Source: Collinsella aerofaciens (GTDB taxonomy: Bacteria > Actinomycetota > Coriobacteriia > Coriobacteriales > Coriobacteriaceae). Taken from it: DNA of 64,000 bases. Made by a program: the position numbers and the translations under genes. Of the stretch, positions 26,393-34,548 are shown in pieces. The notes under the pieces are model-generated. The model worked only from the letters and a program-made list of their open reading frames with translations. It made no database searches and was not told where the DNA came from. Position 1 is the first letter of the stretch, and each line of letters opens with the position of its first letter. The stretch is taken from contig NZ_WQPL01000005.1 of the NCBI RefSeq assembly GCF_018785245.1, forward strand, positions 1 through 64,000. Reading direction: 5' to 3'.

Positions 26393-27670
26393 TTGTTTGA
26401 ATGTGAACTGCCGTTTGACCACAAGACGTTGCATCTGGAGCTCGAGGATAAGAACTTCGCGGGTGTGATGGAAGGTCATCAAAACGAGTTTAAGACCACG
26501 AAATCGCAGGAAGAGCTGGTAGAGGAGTCGCTTGCCAACCCTTATGGCTCGCCGTCGCTCGAGGAGCTTTGTGCTGGCAAGAAGGATATCGTCATTATTA
26601 GCTCCGATCATACGCGCCCCGTTCCCTCGCGTGTGACGATGCCTATTCTGCTGCATCACATCCATTCCGCTGCGCCCGAGGCTCGAGTGCGTATTTTGGT
26701 TGCTACGGGTATGCACCGTCCGTCGACGCACGAGGAACTCGTCAACAAGTATGGCGAGGAGATTGTTGCCAACGAGGAAATCGTTATGCATGTCGCGACT
26801 GACGACAGCATGATGAAAAAGATCGGCACCCTGCCTTCTGGTGGCGAGTGCATCATCAACAAGATTGCCGCCGATTGCGATCTGCTGCTTGCCGAGGGCT
26901 TCATTGAGCCGCATTTCTTTGCCGGTTTCTCTGGTAGCCGCAAGTCCGTCCTGCCTGGCGTCGCCAGCTACAAGACCATCATGTACAACCACAACGGTCA
27001 GTTTGTGAATGATTCCCACTCGCGTGCCGGCAACCTGTGCCACAACCACGTGAGCGAGGACATGTTTGCCGCCGCCGAGATGGCTCACCTTGCCTTTGTG
27101 CTTAACGTGGTGCTCAACGGCAAGCACGAGGTCATCGGTTCTTTTGCCGGCGATATCCATAAGGCGCACGAGGCTGGCTGCGAGTTCGTGAAGAGCCTTG
27201 CCGGCGTTGAGCCCGTCGAGTGCGAGATTGCCATCACCACCAACGGCGGTTACCCGCTCGATCAGAACATCTACCAGGCCGTGAAGGGCATGTGCTCTGC
27301 CGAGGCCACGCTTCCCGAGGGCGGTGTGATCATCGACGTTGCCGGTTGCGCTGACGGTCACGGTGGCGAGGGCTTCTATCACAACATCGCCGACAACGAT
27401 CCGGCAGAGTTTGAGCGTGCCTGCATCGATCGTCCCAAGGACGAGACCCTGCCCGACCAGTGGACGAGCCAGATTTTCGCCCGCATCCTGGCGCATCACC
27501 CTGTGATCATGGTTACCGACCTGTGCGATCACCAGATGATCAAGGATATGCACATGACGCCGGTCAACACCCTCGATGAGGCGCTCAAGCTCGCCTTTGA
27601 GATGAAGGGTGCCGATGCCAAGGTGGCCGTCATTCCCGATGGCCTTGGCGTTGTCGTCGCTCAGCACTAG
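26393..27670 (+). CDS. larA: Nickel-pincer-dependent lactate racemase LarA
   Basis: LarA interconverts L- and D-lactate using a lysine-bound nickel pincer nucleotide. It is 425 residues, the family length, and residue numbering coincides with Lactobacillus plantarum LarA. The DHTRPVP motif has Asp72 and Arg75, TGMHRPSTHEE has His108, EPHFFAGFSGSRKSVLPG has His174 and the cofactor-attachment Lys184, and His200 is in NHNGQF. The C-terminal NGGYPLDQNIYQAVKGM and DGHGGEGFYHN blocks are conserved. The start is TTG, behind AGGAAGAGGG at about 10 bp; no in-frame ATG is near. It heads an operon with larD; maturation genes larB and larC are encoded convergently. Related LarA-family members act on other hydroxy acids, but the match here favours lactate. 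Confidence 0.93.
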   Translation: MFECELPFDHKTLHLELEDKNFAGVMEGHQNEFKTTKSQEELVEESLANPYGSPSLEELCAGKKDIVIISSDHTRPVPSRVTMPILLHHIHSAAPEARVRILVATGMHRPSTHEELVNKYGEEIVANEEIVMHVATDDSMMKKIGTLPSGGECIINKIAADCDLLLAEGFIEPHFFAGFSGSRKSVLPGVASYKTIMYNHNGQFVNDSHSRAGNLCHNHVSEDMFAAAEMAHLAFVLNVVLNGKHEVIGSFAGDIHKAHEAGCEFVKSLAGVEPVECEIAITTNGGYPLDQNIYQAVKGMCSAEATLPEGGVIIDVAGCADGHGGEGFYHNIADNDPAEFERACIDRPKDETLPDQWTSQIFARILAHHPVIMVTDLCDHQMIKDMHMTPVNTLDEALKLAFEMKGADAKVAVIPDGLGVVVAQH

Positions 27671-27719
27671 TACGCGGCCTAAACGAATCGTTTATAACCG
27701 ACAAGAAAGATAAGGTTTT

Positions 27720-28451
27720 ATGCTTACCAAACTCCTCTGCGAATTCGGCGCAACGGCCCTCATGATCATCTTTGGCGTGGGCGTGCACTGCGATACCGTG
27801 CTCAAGGGCACCAAGTATCAGGGCTCCGGCCACATGTTTGCCATCACCACTTGGTCTTTTGGCATCTCGGTCTGCCTGTTTGTCTTTGGCGGCGCCGTGT
27901 GCATGAACCCCGCCATGGTGCTTGCCCAGTGCATCGTCGGTCTGGTGCCGTGGGGCAGCTGCATTCCCTTCATGATTGCCGATATGCTCGGCGGCTTTGT
28001 GGGCGCCGTAATCGCTTGGCTTATGTATGCCGATGAGTTCAAGGCTTCCGAGGGCGTCGTCGATCCTATTGCCCAGCGCAACATCTTCTCGACCAACCCT
28101 ACTACCGAGGGCACGAACTATGCCCGTAACTTCTTCTGCGAGGCTATCTGCACCTTTGTGTTCATCAGCGCCATCCTTGCTGCCGCTAGCCGCGCTGGTG
28201 AGAACGTTCTGATGCTCGCTATCTGCGTCGGCCTGATCGTTTGGGCCGTTGGCATGGGCATGGGCGGCATCACCGGCTTCGCCATGAACCAGGCTCGTGA
28301 CCTTGGTCCTCGTATGGCCTATCAGGTGCTGCCGATCAAGAACAAGGCCGACAACAACTGGAAGTACGGCCTGCTCGTTCCTGGCATCGCTCCGTTTGTC
28401 GGTGCCGCTCTGGCTGCGCTGTTCGTGCACGGTTTCTTGGGCATGTTCTAG
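27720..28451 (+). CDS. larD: LarD-like aquaglyceroporin (lactate channel)
   Basis: This 243-residue MIP-family channel lies 49 bp after larA; the LarD relatives in lactobacilli admit lactic acid. Six membrane helices and two half-helices are visible. The first pore motif is intact (CMNPAMVLA, Asn63-Ala65). The second is GFAMNQARDLGPR with Gln191 in place of Pro; the arginine of the selectivity filter (Arg193) is kept. The ATG follows AAAGATAAGG. Position in the operon is the main argument for lactate rather than glycerol. The three-tier palindrome begins 23 bp after the stop. Confidence 0.85.
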   Translation: MLTKLLCEFGATALMIIFGVGVHCDTVLKGTKYQGSGHMFAITTWSFGISVCLFVFGGAVCMNPAMVLAQCIVGLVPWGSCIPFMIADMLGGFVGAVIAWLMYADEFKASEGVVDPIAQRNIFSTNPTTEGTNYARNFFCEAICTFVFISAILAAASRAGENVLMLAICVGLIVWAVGMGMGGITGFAMNQARDLGPRMAYQVLPIKNKADNNWKYGLLVPGIAPFVGAALAALFVHGFLGMF

Positions 28452-28473
28452 TCTGAGGCTACATAGGTTGTCC

Positions 28474-28598
28474 GCCGTCCGCATGGGGTAACTTCCCAGC
28501 GCGTCCTCGGACATGAAAGAACCCCCGCTGCGCACTTCGTGCGGCGGGGGTTCTTTCGTCCTGCGGAGTGCGCTGGGAAGTTACCCCATGCGGACGGC
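28474..28598. other. Three-tier structured palindrome after larD
   Basis: Perfect 29-bp outer arms begin GCCGTCCGCATGGGG. The middle tier has GTCCTCGGACATG on the left and CGTCCTGCGGA on the right. The inner tier AAAGAACCCCCGC/GCGGGGGTTCTTT closes on CGCAC-ttc-GTGCG. It is homologous in layout and middle tier to 25536-25662, while the arms are unrelated. One middle-tier base pair is swapped between copies (GCAC/GTGC versus GGAC/GTCC). The remaining 120 bp to the tetR stop hold nothing recognisable. Confidence 0.87.
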
Positions 28599-28718
28599 TG
28601 CGGGGTCTTTGTTGCGTTCGAACAAGCAACCAACATATATATCTGAATTTGGATGGGAGGGGCTTGTTGCTGGTAGGGGCGTTGGACTGCTGTTGGCACC
28701 TTGGGAAGGGATGGTTAC

Positions 28719-29258
28719 TTAGCCGAAGAGAGGCTTAATGGCTGAGAGGTAGTCTTTGGCTACTTCGGCCTTATCTGCTTGGAAGTTGTGCCAGGCCCAC
28801 CATTGGACCATTCCTACGAAGCTTGAGGCTATGTGGTGTAGTAAGAAGCTGCGGTCCATGGTGCCGGCGGGGCCGTTTGGGTCGGTAGGGACGGTTTCGG
28901 CTGCTCGGGACATTATGGTTTTGCGTAAGCAGTCGGCGAAGACGCGCGAGCCGGCTCCGGCTACGAGGGCTCGAACGCCCTGACGGCGTTCCCAGAGGTT
29001 GTTGAGGATATGCTCGACTTGCACGAGTGGGTCGTCGAGCGGCGTACCATCGTCGTCGAGGGCGTGGGTGCAGATGTCGTTCACGAGCTCGGACAGTAGG
29101 TCGTCTTTGCTCTTGAAGAGGCCGTAGAACGTGGCCCGACCAACATGGGCACGAGCGATGATATCGCCGACGGTAATCTTGCCGTAATCCTCTTCGCGTA
29201 GCAGCTCGGAGAACGCTGCAACGATGGCAGCGCGGCTTTTTTCTTTGCGGGCATCCAT
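28719..29258 (-). CDS. TetR-family transcriptional regulator
   Basis: The 179-residue protein has an N-terminal helix-turn-helix (ITVGDIIARAHVGRATFYGLF, about 26-46) and a divergent ligand-binding C-terminal half. It starts 2 bp after the larC stop, so it is the last gene of larB-larC-tetR. It may control the lar genes through the inverted repeat at 31010-31041. That is inferred from position. The ligand is unknown; lactobacilli use the unrelated regulator LarR. Confidence 0.85.
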   Translation of the reverse strand: MDARKEKSRAAIVAAFSELLREEDYGKITVGDIIARAHVGRATFYGLFKSKDDLLSELVNDICTHALDDDGTPLDDPLVQVEHILNNLWERRQGVRALVAGAGSRVFADCLRKTIMSRAAETVPTDPNGPAGTMDRSFLLHHIASSFVGMVQWWAWHNFQADKAEVAKDYLSAIKPLFG

Positions 29259-29260
29259 GG

Positions 29261-30172
29261 CTATGCATCCACGTCAACGAGTAGACAACGGAGCGTGCCG
29301 GAGCAACCCTCGTAGGGGCGCTTGCCGGCGCCGTAGCCGACGGCCTCGATGTGGTAGCGTGCCGGCAGGTGCTCGGACGTGCGCAGCGCGGTGACGATGG
29401 CGGCGCCCGTGGGCGTCACGAGCTCGCCAGCGACCGGTGCGGGCGTGAGGGCGATATTGCCCGCCTGGCACAGGTTGACGACAGCGGGGACGGGAATGGG
29501 CATAAGGCCGTGGGCGCAGCGAATGGTTCCGTGGCCTTCGGAGAGCGACTCGACCACGATGTCCTCAATACCTAGGTCATCGAGGCAGATGGCGACAGAG
29601 CAGACGTCGACGATGGAATCGACGGCGCCTACCTCGTGGAACATGACGGTCTCGGGCGTTTTGCCGTGGGCCTTTGCCTCGGCGGCGGCGAGCGCGGTAA
29701 AGATGGCGAGCGCACGACGCTTGGCGCCATCGCTTAGCTGCGAGCCGTCGATGATAGCGGTGACGTCCGCCAAAGAACGGTGGTGATGGTGGTGGACGTG
29801 ATGGTGACCCTCGTGGCCATGGCCGTGGGTCTCATGATCATGCTCATGGCAGTGCTCATGCTCGTCATGGTCATGATGGTGGTGCTCGTGCTCGTGCGTG
29901 TGCTCGGCAGCTGCTTCGTTGCCGTAGAGCCATGCCATGTCGTGGTCGTGGTTCTCGAGCTCTTCTGCCAGCTGAACGTCGAAATCGCAGGCGTCGATGC
30001 CATGCTTGTTTACGCGCGTGACGGCGATCGTAAAGCCGTCGACCGGCAGTGTGGCGAGCTGTTCGCGCAGGTGCTCCTCGCTGGCGCCTAGGTCGAGCAG
30101 GGCCGCGACGGTCATATCGCCGCTGATGCCCGAGGTGCCGTCGATGATAAGCGTGTGCTGATGATTGGACAT
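29261..30172 (-). CDS. larC: LarC N-terminal part, nickel insertion into the pincer cofactor
   Basis: LarC inserts nickel into the pyridinium-dithiocarboxylate nucleotide in a CTP-dependent step. This product has 303 residues: DGTSGISGDMTVAALLDLGA at the start, a His-rich stretch (91-131, mostly HEH, HHHH and HDH runs) suited to nickel storage, then FHEVGAVDSIVD, HGLMPIPVPAV and LTPTGAAIVTAL. It stops at CLLVDVDA. The C-terminal domain of about 120 residues present in full LarC (LarC2, joined by a frameshift in L. plantarum) is not found here; the next gene begins 2 bp later. A separate larC2 may lie elsewhere. The ATG follows AGGAGC and sits 10 bp after larB. Confidence 0.88.
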   Translation of the reverse strand: MSNHQHTLIIDGTSGISGDMTVAALLDLGASEEHLREQLATLPVDGFTIAVTRVNKHGIDACDFDVQLAEELENHDHDMAWLYGNEAAAEHTHEHEHHHHDHDEHEHCHEHDHETHGHGHEGHHHVHHHHHRSLADVTAIIDGSQLSDGAKRRALAIFTALAAAEAKAHGKTPETVMFHEVGAVDSIVDVCSVAICLDDLGIEDIVVESLSEGHGTIRCAHGLMPIPVPAVVNLCQAGNIALTPAPVAGELVTPTGAAIVTALRTSEHLPARYHIEAVGYGAGKRPYEGCSGTLRCLLVDVDA

Positions 30173-30182
30173 GGAATGCTCC

Positions 30183-30965
30183 TTAGCGGGCGCGGGGTGT
30201 GCCGGCGCTCAGATGATTGATAAGACTTGCCTGGTAAGCGGCGCCAAAGCCGTTGTCGATATTGACGACCGATACGCCGCTGGCACAGGAATTGAGCATG
30301 GCGAGCAGTGCGGCTACGCCACCAAAACTTGCGCCGTAGCCCACGCTGGTGGGAACGGCGATGACCGGACAGCTCACCAGACCGCCGATAACGCTCGCCA
30401 ACGCGCCCTCCATGCCGGCGATGGCGATGACCACCTGTGCCTGGGCAAGTTCCTCGGCATGCGCGAGTAGGCGGTGCAGGCCGGCGACGCCTACGTCGTA
30501 GAGGCGGTCGACCTCGTTGCCATAGAACTCGGCCGTCAACGCGGCTTCCTCGGCGACGGGCAGGTCGCTCGTGCCGGCGCAGGCGACGACGATGCGTCCG
30601 TTGCCGGTAGGGGAGGGCTTGCCGCCCACGAGGGCGAGCTGCGCGTCCGGGACATATCCCAGGTCGATGCCGTTGCCGAGGAACTCCGAGGTGCGGGCTG
30701 CCTTTTCGGCATCCAGGCGCGTGACCAGGATGCGCTCCTGGCCGGCATCGCGCAGCGCTTCGATAATGGCGGCAATTTGCTCGGCGGTTTTACCGGCACC
30801 GTAGACAACCTCGCCGGCTCCCTGGCGCACTCCGCGCGAAAGATCGAGCTGTGCAAAGCCCAGGTCGGCGGTCGGCGCCGTCTGGATGCGCGTGAGGGCA
30901 TCGGCCGGCGTAATGCTTCCGTCTGCCACGTCACTTAGCAATTGCTCAAGATCTCGTTTGTCCAT
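30183..30965 (-). CDS. larB: LarB, pyridinium-3,5-biscarboxylate mononucleotide synthase
   Basis: LarB carboxylates nicotinic acid adenine dinucleotide and releases AMP, the first step of nickel pincer synthesis. It is 260 residues with a PurE-like C-terminal domain: ACAGTSDLPVAEEA (about 133-146), VDRLYDVGVAGLHRLL, AIAGMEGALASVIGGL and CPVIAVPTSVGYGASFGG. The ATG with AAGGGAAC 5 bp upstream is preferred over an ATG 11 codons earlier that overlaps the upstream region. It is the first gene of the reverse lar operon. larE, the sulfur donor needed for the same pathway, is not in this window. Confidence 0.93.
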   Translation of the reverse strand: MDKRDLEQLLSDVADGSITPADALTRIQTAPTADLGFAQLDLSRGVRQGAGEVVYGAGKTAEQIAAIIEALRDAGQERILVTRLDAEKAARTSEFLGNGIDLGYVPDAQLALVGGKPSPTGNGRIVVACAGTSDLPVAEEAALTAEFYGNEVDRLYDVGVAGLHRLLAHAEELAQAQVVIAIAGMEGALASVIGGLVSCPVIAVPTSVGYGASFGGVAALLAMLNSCASGVSVVNIDNGFGAAYQASLINHLSAGTPRAR

Positions 30966-31009
30966 ATAAGTTCCCTTCGACGCAGAAAAGTTTAGCACGC
31001 GAAGGGTTG

Positions 31010-31057
31010 TTTCCGAACATTAGAGCATAATTGTTCGGAAATCTGATATGTCAGATT
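31010..31057 (-). promoter_or_regulatory. Operator and promoter region of larBC-tetR
   Basis: TTTCCGAACA (31010-31019) and TGTTCGGAAA (31032-31041) are perfect 10-bp inverted arms with a 12-bp spacer. AATCTGA-tatg-TCAGATT (31040-31057... by 1 bp overlap) forms a second repeat. On the minus strand CTGACA is followed after 17 bp by ATTATG inside the first repeat, a suitable repressor position. The TetR-type protein of the same operon is the obvious candidate. Confidence 0.55.
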
Positions 31058-31081
31058 AGATGAAGTTGTGAAGCAAACTGA

Positions 31082-31717
31082 CTAGTCACGCAGGATGATG
31101 TCCATGGCGAGCATCAGGTTGCGCTCGTCGATGGCAAACGGGGCGGCTTCGCGCGTCTTGGGCTTGGCGCAAAACGCGATGCCCGTGCCCGCGGCCTGAA
31201 TCATGGGGATGTCGTTGGCGCCGTCGCCGATCGCGACGGTATGGGCCATATCGACACCGCACTCAACTGCCCAATCCAGCAGCTGGATGAGCTTGGACTC
31301 CTTGGTCACGATGTCTGCCGCCAGCTTACCGGTGAGTTTGCCGTCCACGACCTCCAGGCGGTTAGCGAGGCAAAAGTCGATGCCCGCGGCGGCCACGATC
31401 TTATCGGCGACCTCGTGAAAGCCGCCGCTTACCACGCCGACCTTCCAGCCCTTGCTGTGCGCCGAGCGCACAAGCTCCAGCGCGCCGGAGGTAAACGTCA
31501 CGCGCTCAAAGGTGCGCTCGAACACGCTCTCGTCCAAGCCGGCAAGCAGCCCCACGCGCTCCTCGAGCGCCTGCTTAAAGTCCAGTTCGCCGCGCATGGC
31601 GCGCTCGGTGATCTGCGCTACCTGCTCGCCCACGCCGGCCTCCTCGCCCAACAGGTCGATAACCTCCTGGTTGATGAGCGTGGAGTCGATATCCATAACG
31701 ATGAGGCGTGCGGTCAT
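31082..31717 (-). CDS. serB: Phosphoserine phosphatase, HAD family
   Basis: It catalyses the last step of serine synthesis, dephosphorylation of phosphoserine. It is 211 residues, the single-domain form without an ACT domain. Motifs are the nucleophile block MDIDSTLI (Asp9), VVSGGF, the Lys in TKESK and GDGANDIPMI. The ATG behind AGAAAGG is preferred over an ATG 23 codons upstream. It is divergent from aspS across 256 bp. SerB and related HAD phosphatases share these motifs, but the overall fit is close to SerB. Confidence 0.88.
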   Translation of the reverse strand: MTARLIVMDIDSTLINQEVIDLLGEEAGVGEQVAQITERAMRGELDFKQALEERVGLLAGLDESVFERTFERVTFTSGALELVRSAHSKGWKVGVVSGGFHEVADKIVAAAGIDFCLANRLEVVDGKLTGKLAADIVTKESKLIQLLDWAVECGVDMAHTVAIGDGANDIPMIQAAGTGIAFCAKPKTREAAPFAIDERNLMLAMDIILRD

Positions 31718-31973
31718 GAGGGGCCTTTCTGAGTGCAGTTGTATTGGGGCACATTGTCGCACGCCGCACGCCTGGGCGACGGTCACGGTGCGTCAATTGT
31801 TTCGTCTCCGTCAAGTCTTTGGGCAAGAGCTACTTTTCCGCGGTACATCGACGCGGGTGCGATAAGATAGAACGCCATGTCCGGCTGCGCGGTTTACGCA
31901 GGCTGGGCAAATCTGTACGACGCTGCCCGGAACGACACGGGGCGGCACAGATCCATAAAGGAGGATCACTGGT

Positions 31974-33761
31974 ATGAGCCAGACCCGTCCCATCGATGAG
32001 CATTCCATGCACACCCGTACCTGCGGCGAGCTTCGCTTCGAGAACGTGGGTGAAGAGGTCACCCTCACCGGTTGGGTGAGCCGTCGCCGCGACCACGGCG
32101 GCCTTATTTTCTGCGACCTTCGCGACCGCGAGGGCATCACGCAGCTCACCTTCGACCCCGAGCACTCCGACGGCGATGCCTTTAAGATCGCCGAGACCAT
32201 GCGTCCCGAGTGGCCCATCAAGATTCACGGCGTCGTGCGCGCCCGTGGCGAGGAGACCACCAACACCAAGCTCGCGACCGGCGAGATCGAGGTCCTGACC
32301 GACCACGCCGAGGTTCTCAACACGTCCGTCACCCCGCCGTTCCAGATCGAGGACGGCATCGAGACCAGCGAGGACACCCGCCTGCGCTACCGCTATCTGG
32401 ATCTCCGCCGTCCCGAGATGATGGCCAACCTCAAGCTGCGCTCCGACTTCACCTTTGCCATTCGCGAGGCGCTGCACAACCGTGAGTTCATGGAGGTCGA
32501 GACGCCCTCCCTGTTTAAGTCCACGCCCGAGGGCGCCCGCGACTTCATCGTTCCCAGCCGCATCCAGCCGGGCAACTTCTACGCCCTGCCGCAGTCCCCG
32601 CAGCTTCTGAAGCAGCTGCTCATGGTTGGTGGCGTTGAGCGCTACTACCAGGTTGCCAAGTGCTTCCGCGACGAGGACCTGCGTGCCGACCGTCAGCCCG
32701 AGTTCACCCAGGTCGATATCGAGATGTCCTTCGTGGACCAGAACGATGTCATGAGCGCGCTCGAAGAGGTCCTGGCCGATGCCTTCGGCCGCATGGGTGT
32801 CGAGATGCCCACGCCGCTGCGTCGCATGGACTACTGGGAGGCCATGGACACCTATGGCTCCGACAAGCCCGATACCCGCTATGGCATGCACCTGGTCGAC
32901 CTGACCGACATCTTCGCCAACTCCAAGTTCAAGGTCTTTGCGACTGCCGCAAACGAGGAGGGCTCTGTCGTCAAGGCCATCAACGCCAAGGGCGCCGGTG
33001 CCTGGGCACGTGCCAAGATCGATAAGCTCGCCGGCGTGGCCTCCACGTTTGGCGCCAAGGGTCTGGCCTGGATCGCTTTCCGCGAGGACGGCTCCATCAA
33101 CAGCCCCATCGTCAAGTTCTTCTCGGACGAGGAGATGGCGGCTCTGCGCGAGCGCATGGATGTCGAGCCCGGCGACCTTGTGATGTTCGCCGCCGGCCCG
33201 CGCCTGCTCTCTGACGAGATCCTGGGCGGCATGCGTTCTCACATGGCCAATGCACTCGAGATCAAGCGCGAGGGCCACGACTTCCTGTGGGTCGTCAACT
33301 TCCCGCTGTTCCACTGGGACGAGGACCGCAAGGCTTACGCTGCCGAGCACCAGCCGTTCACTCTGCCGACCGAGACCGACATCGCCAAGATCGAGGCCGA
33401 CCCGTTGGCAGCCGGTTCTTGCACCTACGACTTTGTCATGGACGGCTTTGAGGCCGGCGGCGGCGGTATGCGTATCCACAACGCCGAGATGCAGATGTCC
33501 ATGCTCAAGCTCCAGGGCTTTACCGAGGAGCGTGCCGAGTCGCAGTTTGGCTTCCTCATGGAGGCCCTCAAGTTTGGTGCGCCCCCGATGGGCGGTTTCG
33601 CTTTGGGCCTGGACCGCGTGTGCATGCTGCTCACCGGTTCCGACTCCATCCGCGACGTAATGGCGTTCCCCAAGACGGCCAGCGGCTCCGACCTCATGTC
33701 GGGCGCTCCGAGTGCCGTTAGCGGCGCCCAGCTCAAGGACGTCAGCCTGCGCCTGATGTAG
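31974..33761 (+). CDS. aspS: Aspartate--tRNA ligase
   Basis: This class II synthetase of 595 residues has an N-terminal OB-fold (GELRFENVGEEVTLTGWVSRRRDHGG), motif 1 and 2 regions (MEVETPSLFKSTPEGARDF, QVAKCFRDEDLRADRQPEFTQ split over about 215-235), a bacterial GAD insertion domain (about 290-420) and motif 3 (GGFALGLDRVCMLLTG). The ATG follows AAGGAGGATC. Whether it also charges tRNA-Asn cannot be settled; gatCAB is not in the window. A TAAGAT box at 31863 may belong to its promoter. A strong terminator follows. Confidence 0.96.
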   Translation: MSQTRPIDEHSMHTRTCGELRFENVGEEVTLTGWVSRRRDHGGLIFCDLRDREGITQLTFDPEHSDGDAFKIAETMRPEWPIKIHGVVRARGEETTNTKLATGEIEVLTDHAEVLNTSVTPPFQIEDGIETSEDTRLRYRYLDLRRPEMMANLKLRSDFTFAIREALHNREFMEVETPSLFKSTPEGARDFIVPSRIQPGNFYALPQSPQLLKQLLMVGGVERYYQVAKCFRDEDLRADRQPEFTQVDIEMSFVDQNDVMSALEEVLADAFGRMGVEMPTPLRRMDYWEAMDTYGSDKPDTRYGMHLVDLTDIFANSKFKVFATAANEEGSVVKAINAKGAGAWARAKIDKLAGVASTFGAKGLAWIAFREDGSINSPIVKFFSDEEMAALRERMDVEPGDLVMFAAGPRLLSDEILGGMRSHMANALEIKREGHDFLWVVNFPLFHWDEDRKAYAAEHQPFTLPTETDIAKIEADPLAAGSCTYDFVMDGFEAGGGGMRIHNAEMQMSMLKLQGFTEERAESQFGFLMEALKFGAPPMGGFALGLDRVCMLLTGSDSIRDVMAFPKTASGSDLMSGAPSAVSGAQLKDVSLRLM

Positions 33762-33785
33762 GCGAGCGGCTACATATTGCCTGCA

Positions 33786-33819
33786 ACGAGGGAAGGACGC
33801 GTGCCTTCCCTCGTTTTTT
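33786..33819 (+). terminator. Intrinsic terminator of aspS
   Basis: ACGAGGGAAGG and CCTTCCCTCGT form an 11-bp perfect stem with a 7-nt loop and six T. Confidence 0.9.
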
Positions 33820-33860
33820 ATGCGTCGAGGTTGTGAGGGCATGGGGTGACCGGACGTCGC

Positions 33861-33968
33861 GGAAACTACGACCCGGAATTTGCGTCCAAAACGGGTCGCA
33901 GTTTCCCAAACAGGGTCCTTTTGGAAACTGCGACCCAGAATCCAGCCAAATAACGGGACGCGCTTTCC
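33861..33968. repeat. Two tandem degenerate hairpins GGAAACT-CGACCC
   Basis: The first unit has 15-bp arms (GGAAACTACGACCCG and CGGGTCGCAGTTTCC, one mismatch). After CAAACAGGGTCCTTTT a second unit repeats GGAAACTGCGACCC and ends with the weaker partner CGGGACGCGCTTTCC. The loops are similar in length and start (GGAATTTGCGTCC, AGAATCCAGCC). It is a tandem duplication of a palindromic element in which one copy has decayed. Confidence 0.75.
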
Positions 33969-34066
33969 GGTCGAGCTTCTGGCGGGCTTCAACAAGCATC
34001 TAACGCTACAATAACTACCACGTGGCTGGGTTTGCCGGCCGAATGTGCGATGCCGCGGGAGGGGAC

Positions 34067-34315
34067 ATGGTCGAGTTTACGAAGACGATTAAAGATCCGT
34101 TGGGATTACATGCCCGCCCGGTTGCGCTGCTCTATGACATTATTGCCAAGCACCGTAGTGACGTGTCGGTTTCGATTGGTGACCGCTACACCGATGGCCG
34201 CGACGTTATAGGGCTCATGGCACTCTGCGGCGAATGTGGCGAAGACGTCGTGTTCCGCGTTTCGGGCGTGGATGAGGCCTCCTGCGTCACGTCGATCAGA
34301 AACCTCTCGCTTTAA
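34067..34315 (+). CDS. HPr-family phosphocarrier protein
   Basis: The 82-residue protein matches HPr of the phosphotransferase system. The active-site His15 lies in GLHARPVA, and the helix region reads GRDVIGLMAL. In Gram-positive HPr this second site has Ser46, the target of HPr kinase; here residue 46 is Asp. It could mimic Ser-P-HPr or belong to an HPr relative outside classic catabolite control. RBS GGGAGGGG precedes the ATG; an in-frame start at 34022 is less likely. No EI or EII genes are nearby. Confidence 0.88.
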   Translation: MVEFTKTIKDPLGLHARPVALLYDIIAKHRSDVSVSIGDRYTDGRDVIGLMALCGECGEDVVFRVSGVDEASCVTSIRNLSL

Positions 34316-34370
34316 CCTCAACAATGTGACAAAGGGGCAGTCCCCTCTGTTGCATAAATTGGTATCAATA

Positions 34371-34406
34371 GGCACTGCAAAGAGACGGTCTTTGCGGTGC
34401 CTTTGT
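34371..34406 (+). terminator. Intrinsic terminator of the HPr gene
   Basis: GGCACTGCAAAGA and TCTTTGCGGTGCC form a 13-bp stem with one mismatch and loop GACGG, followed by TTTGTTT. Confidence 0.8.
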
Positions 34407-34451
34407 TTCGTATAGGAAACTTTTTCGAAATCTGAATGGGGACCCTTTCCA

Positions 34452-34505
34452 AAAAGTTAACCACGTGCTAGTTTACTAAAGCGAACATAGACGTGGTTAA
34501 CTTTT
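34452..34505. promoter_or_regulatory. 15-bp inverted repeat before feoA
   Basis: AAAAGTTAACCACGT and ACGTGGTTAACTTTT are perfect arms separated by 24 bp (GCTAGTTTACTAAAG...). The spacer is long enough for a -10 region, so this may be a paired operator for a metal regulator, or a hairpin. It stands 44 bp before the first feoA. Confidence 0.55.
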
Positions 34506-34548
34506 ATCGCGTCGATGTTGAGGACGAACCGACGTTAGGAGCTCACTC

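Noticed and set aside
29780-30091. Val/Met-rich forward frame opposite the larC His-rich region
   Set aside because: It is the complement of His codons in larC; repetitive membrane-like sequence is an artefact.
31718-31973. T-box or other riboswitch before aspS (also looked for before hisS)
   Set aside because: No TGGN'CCGCG-type T-box sequence or antiterminator is visible before either synthetase gene.
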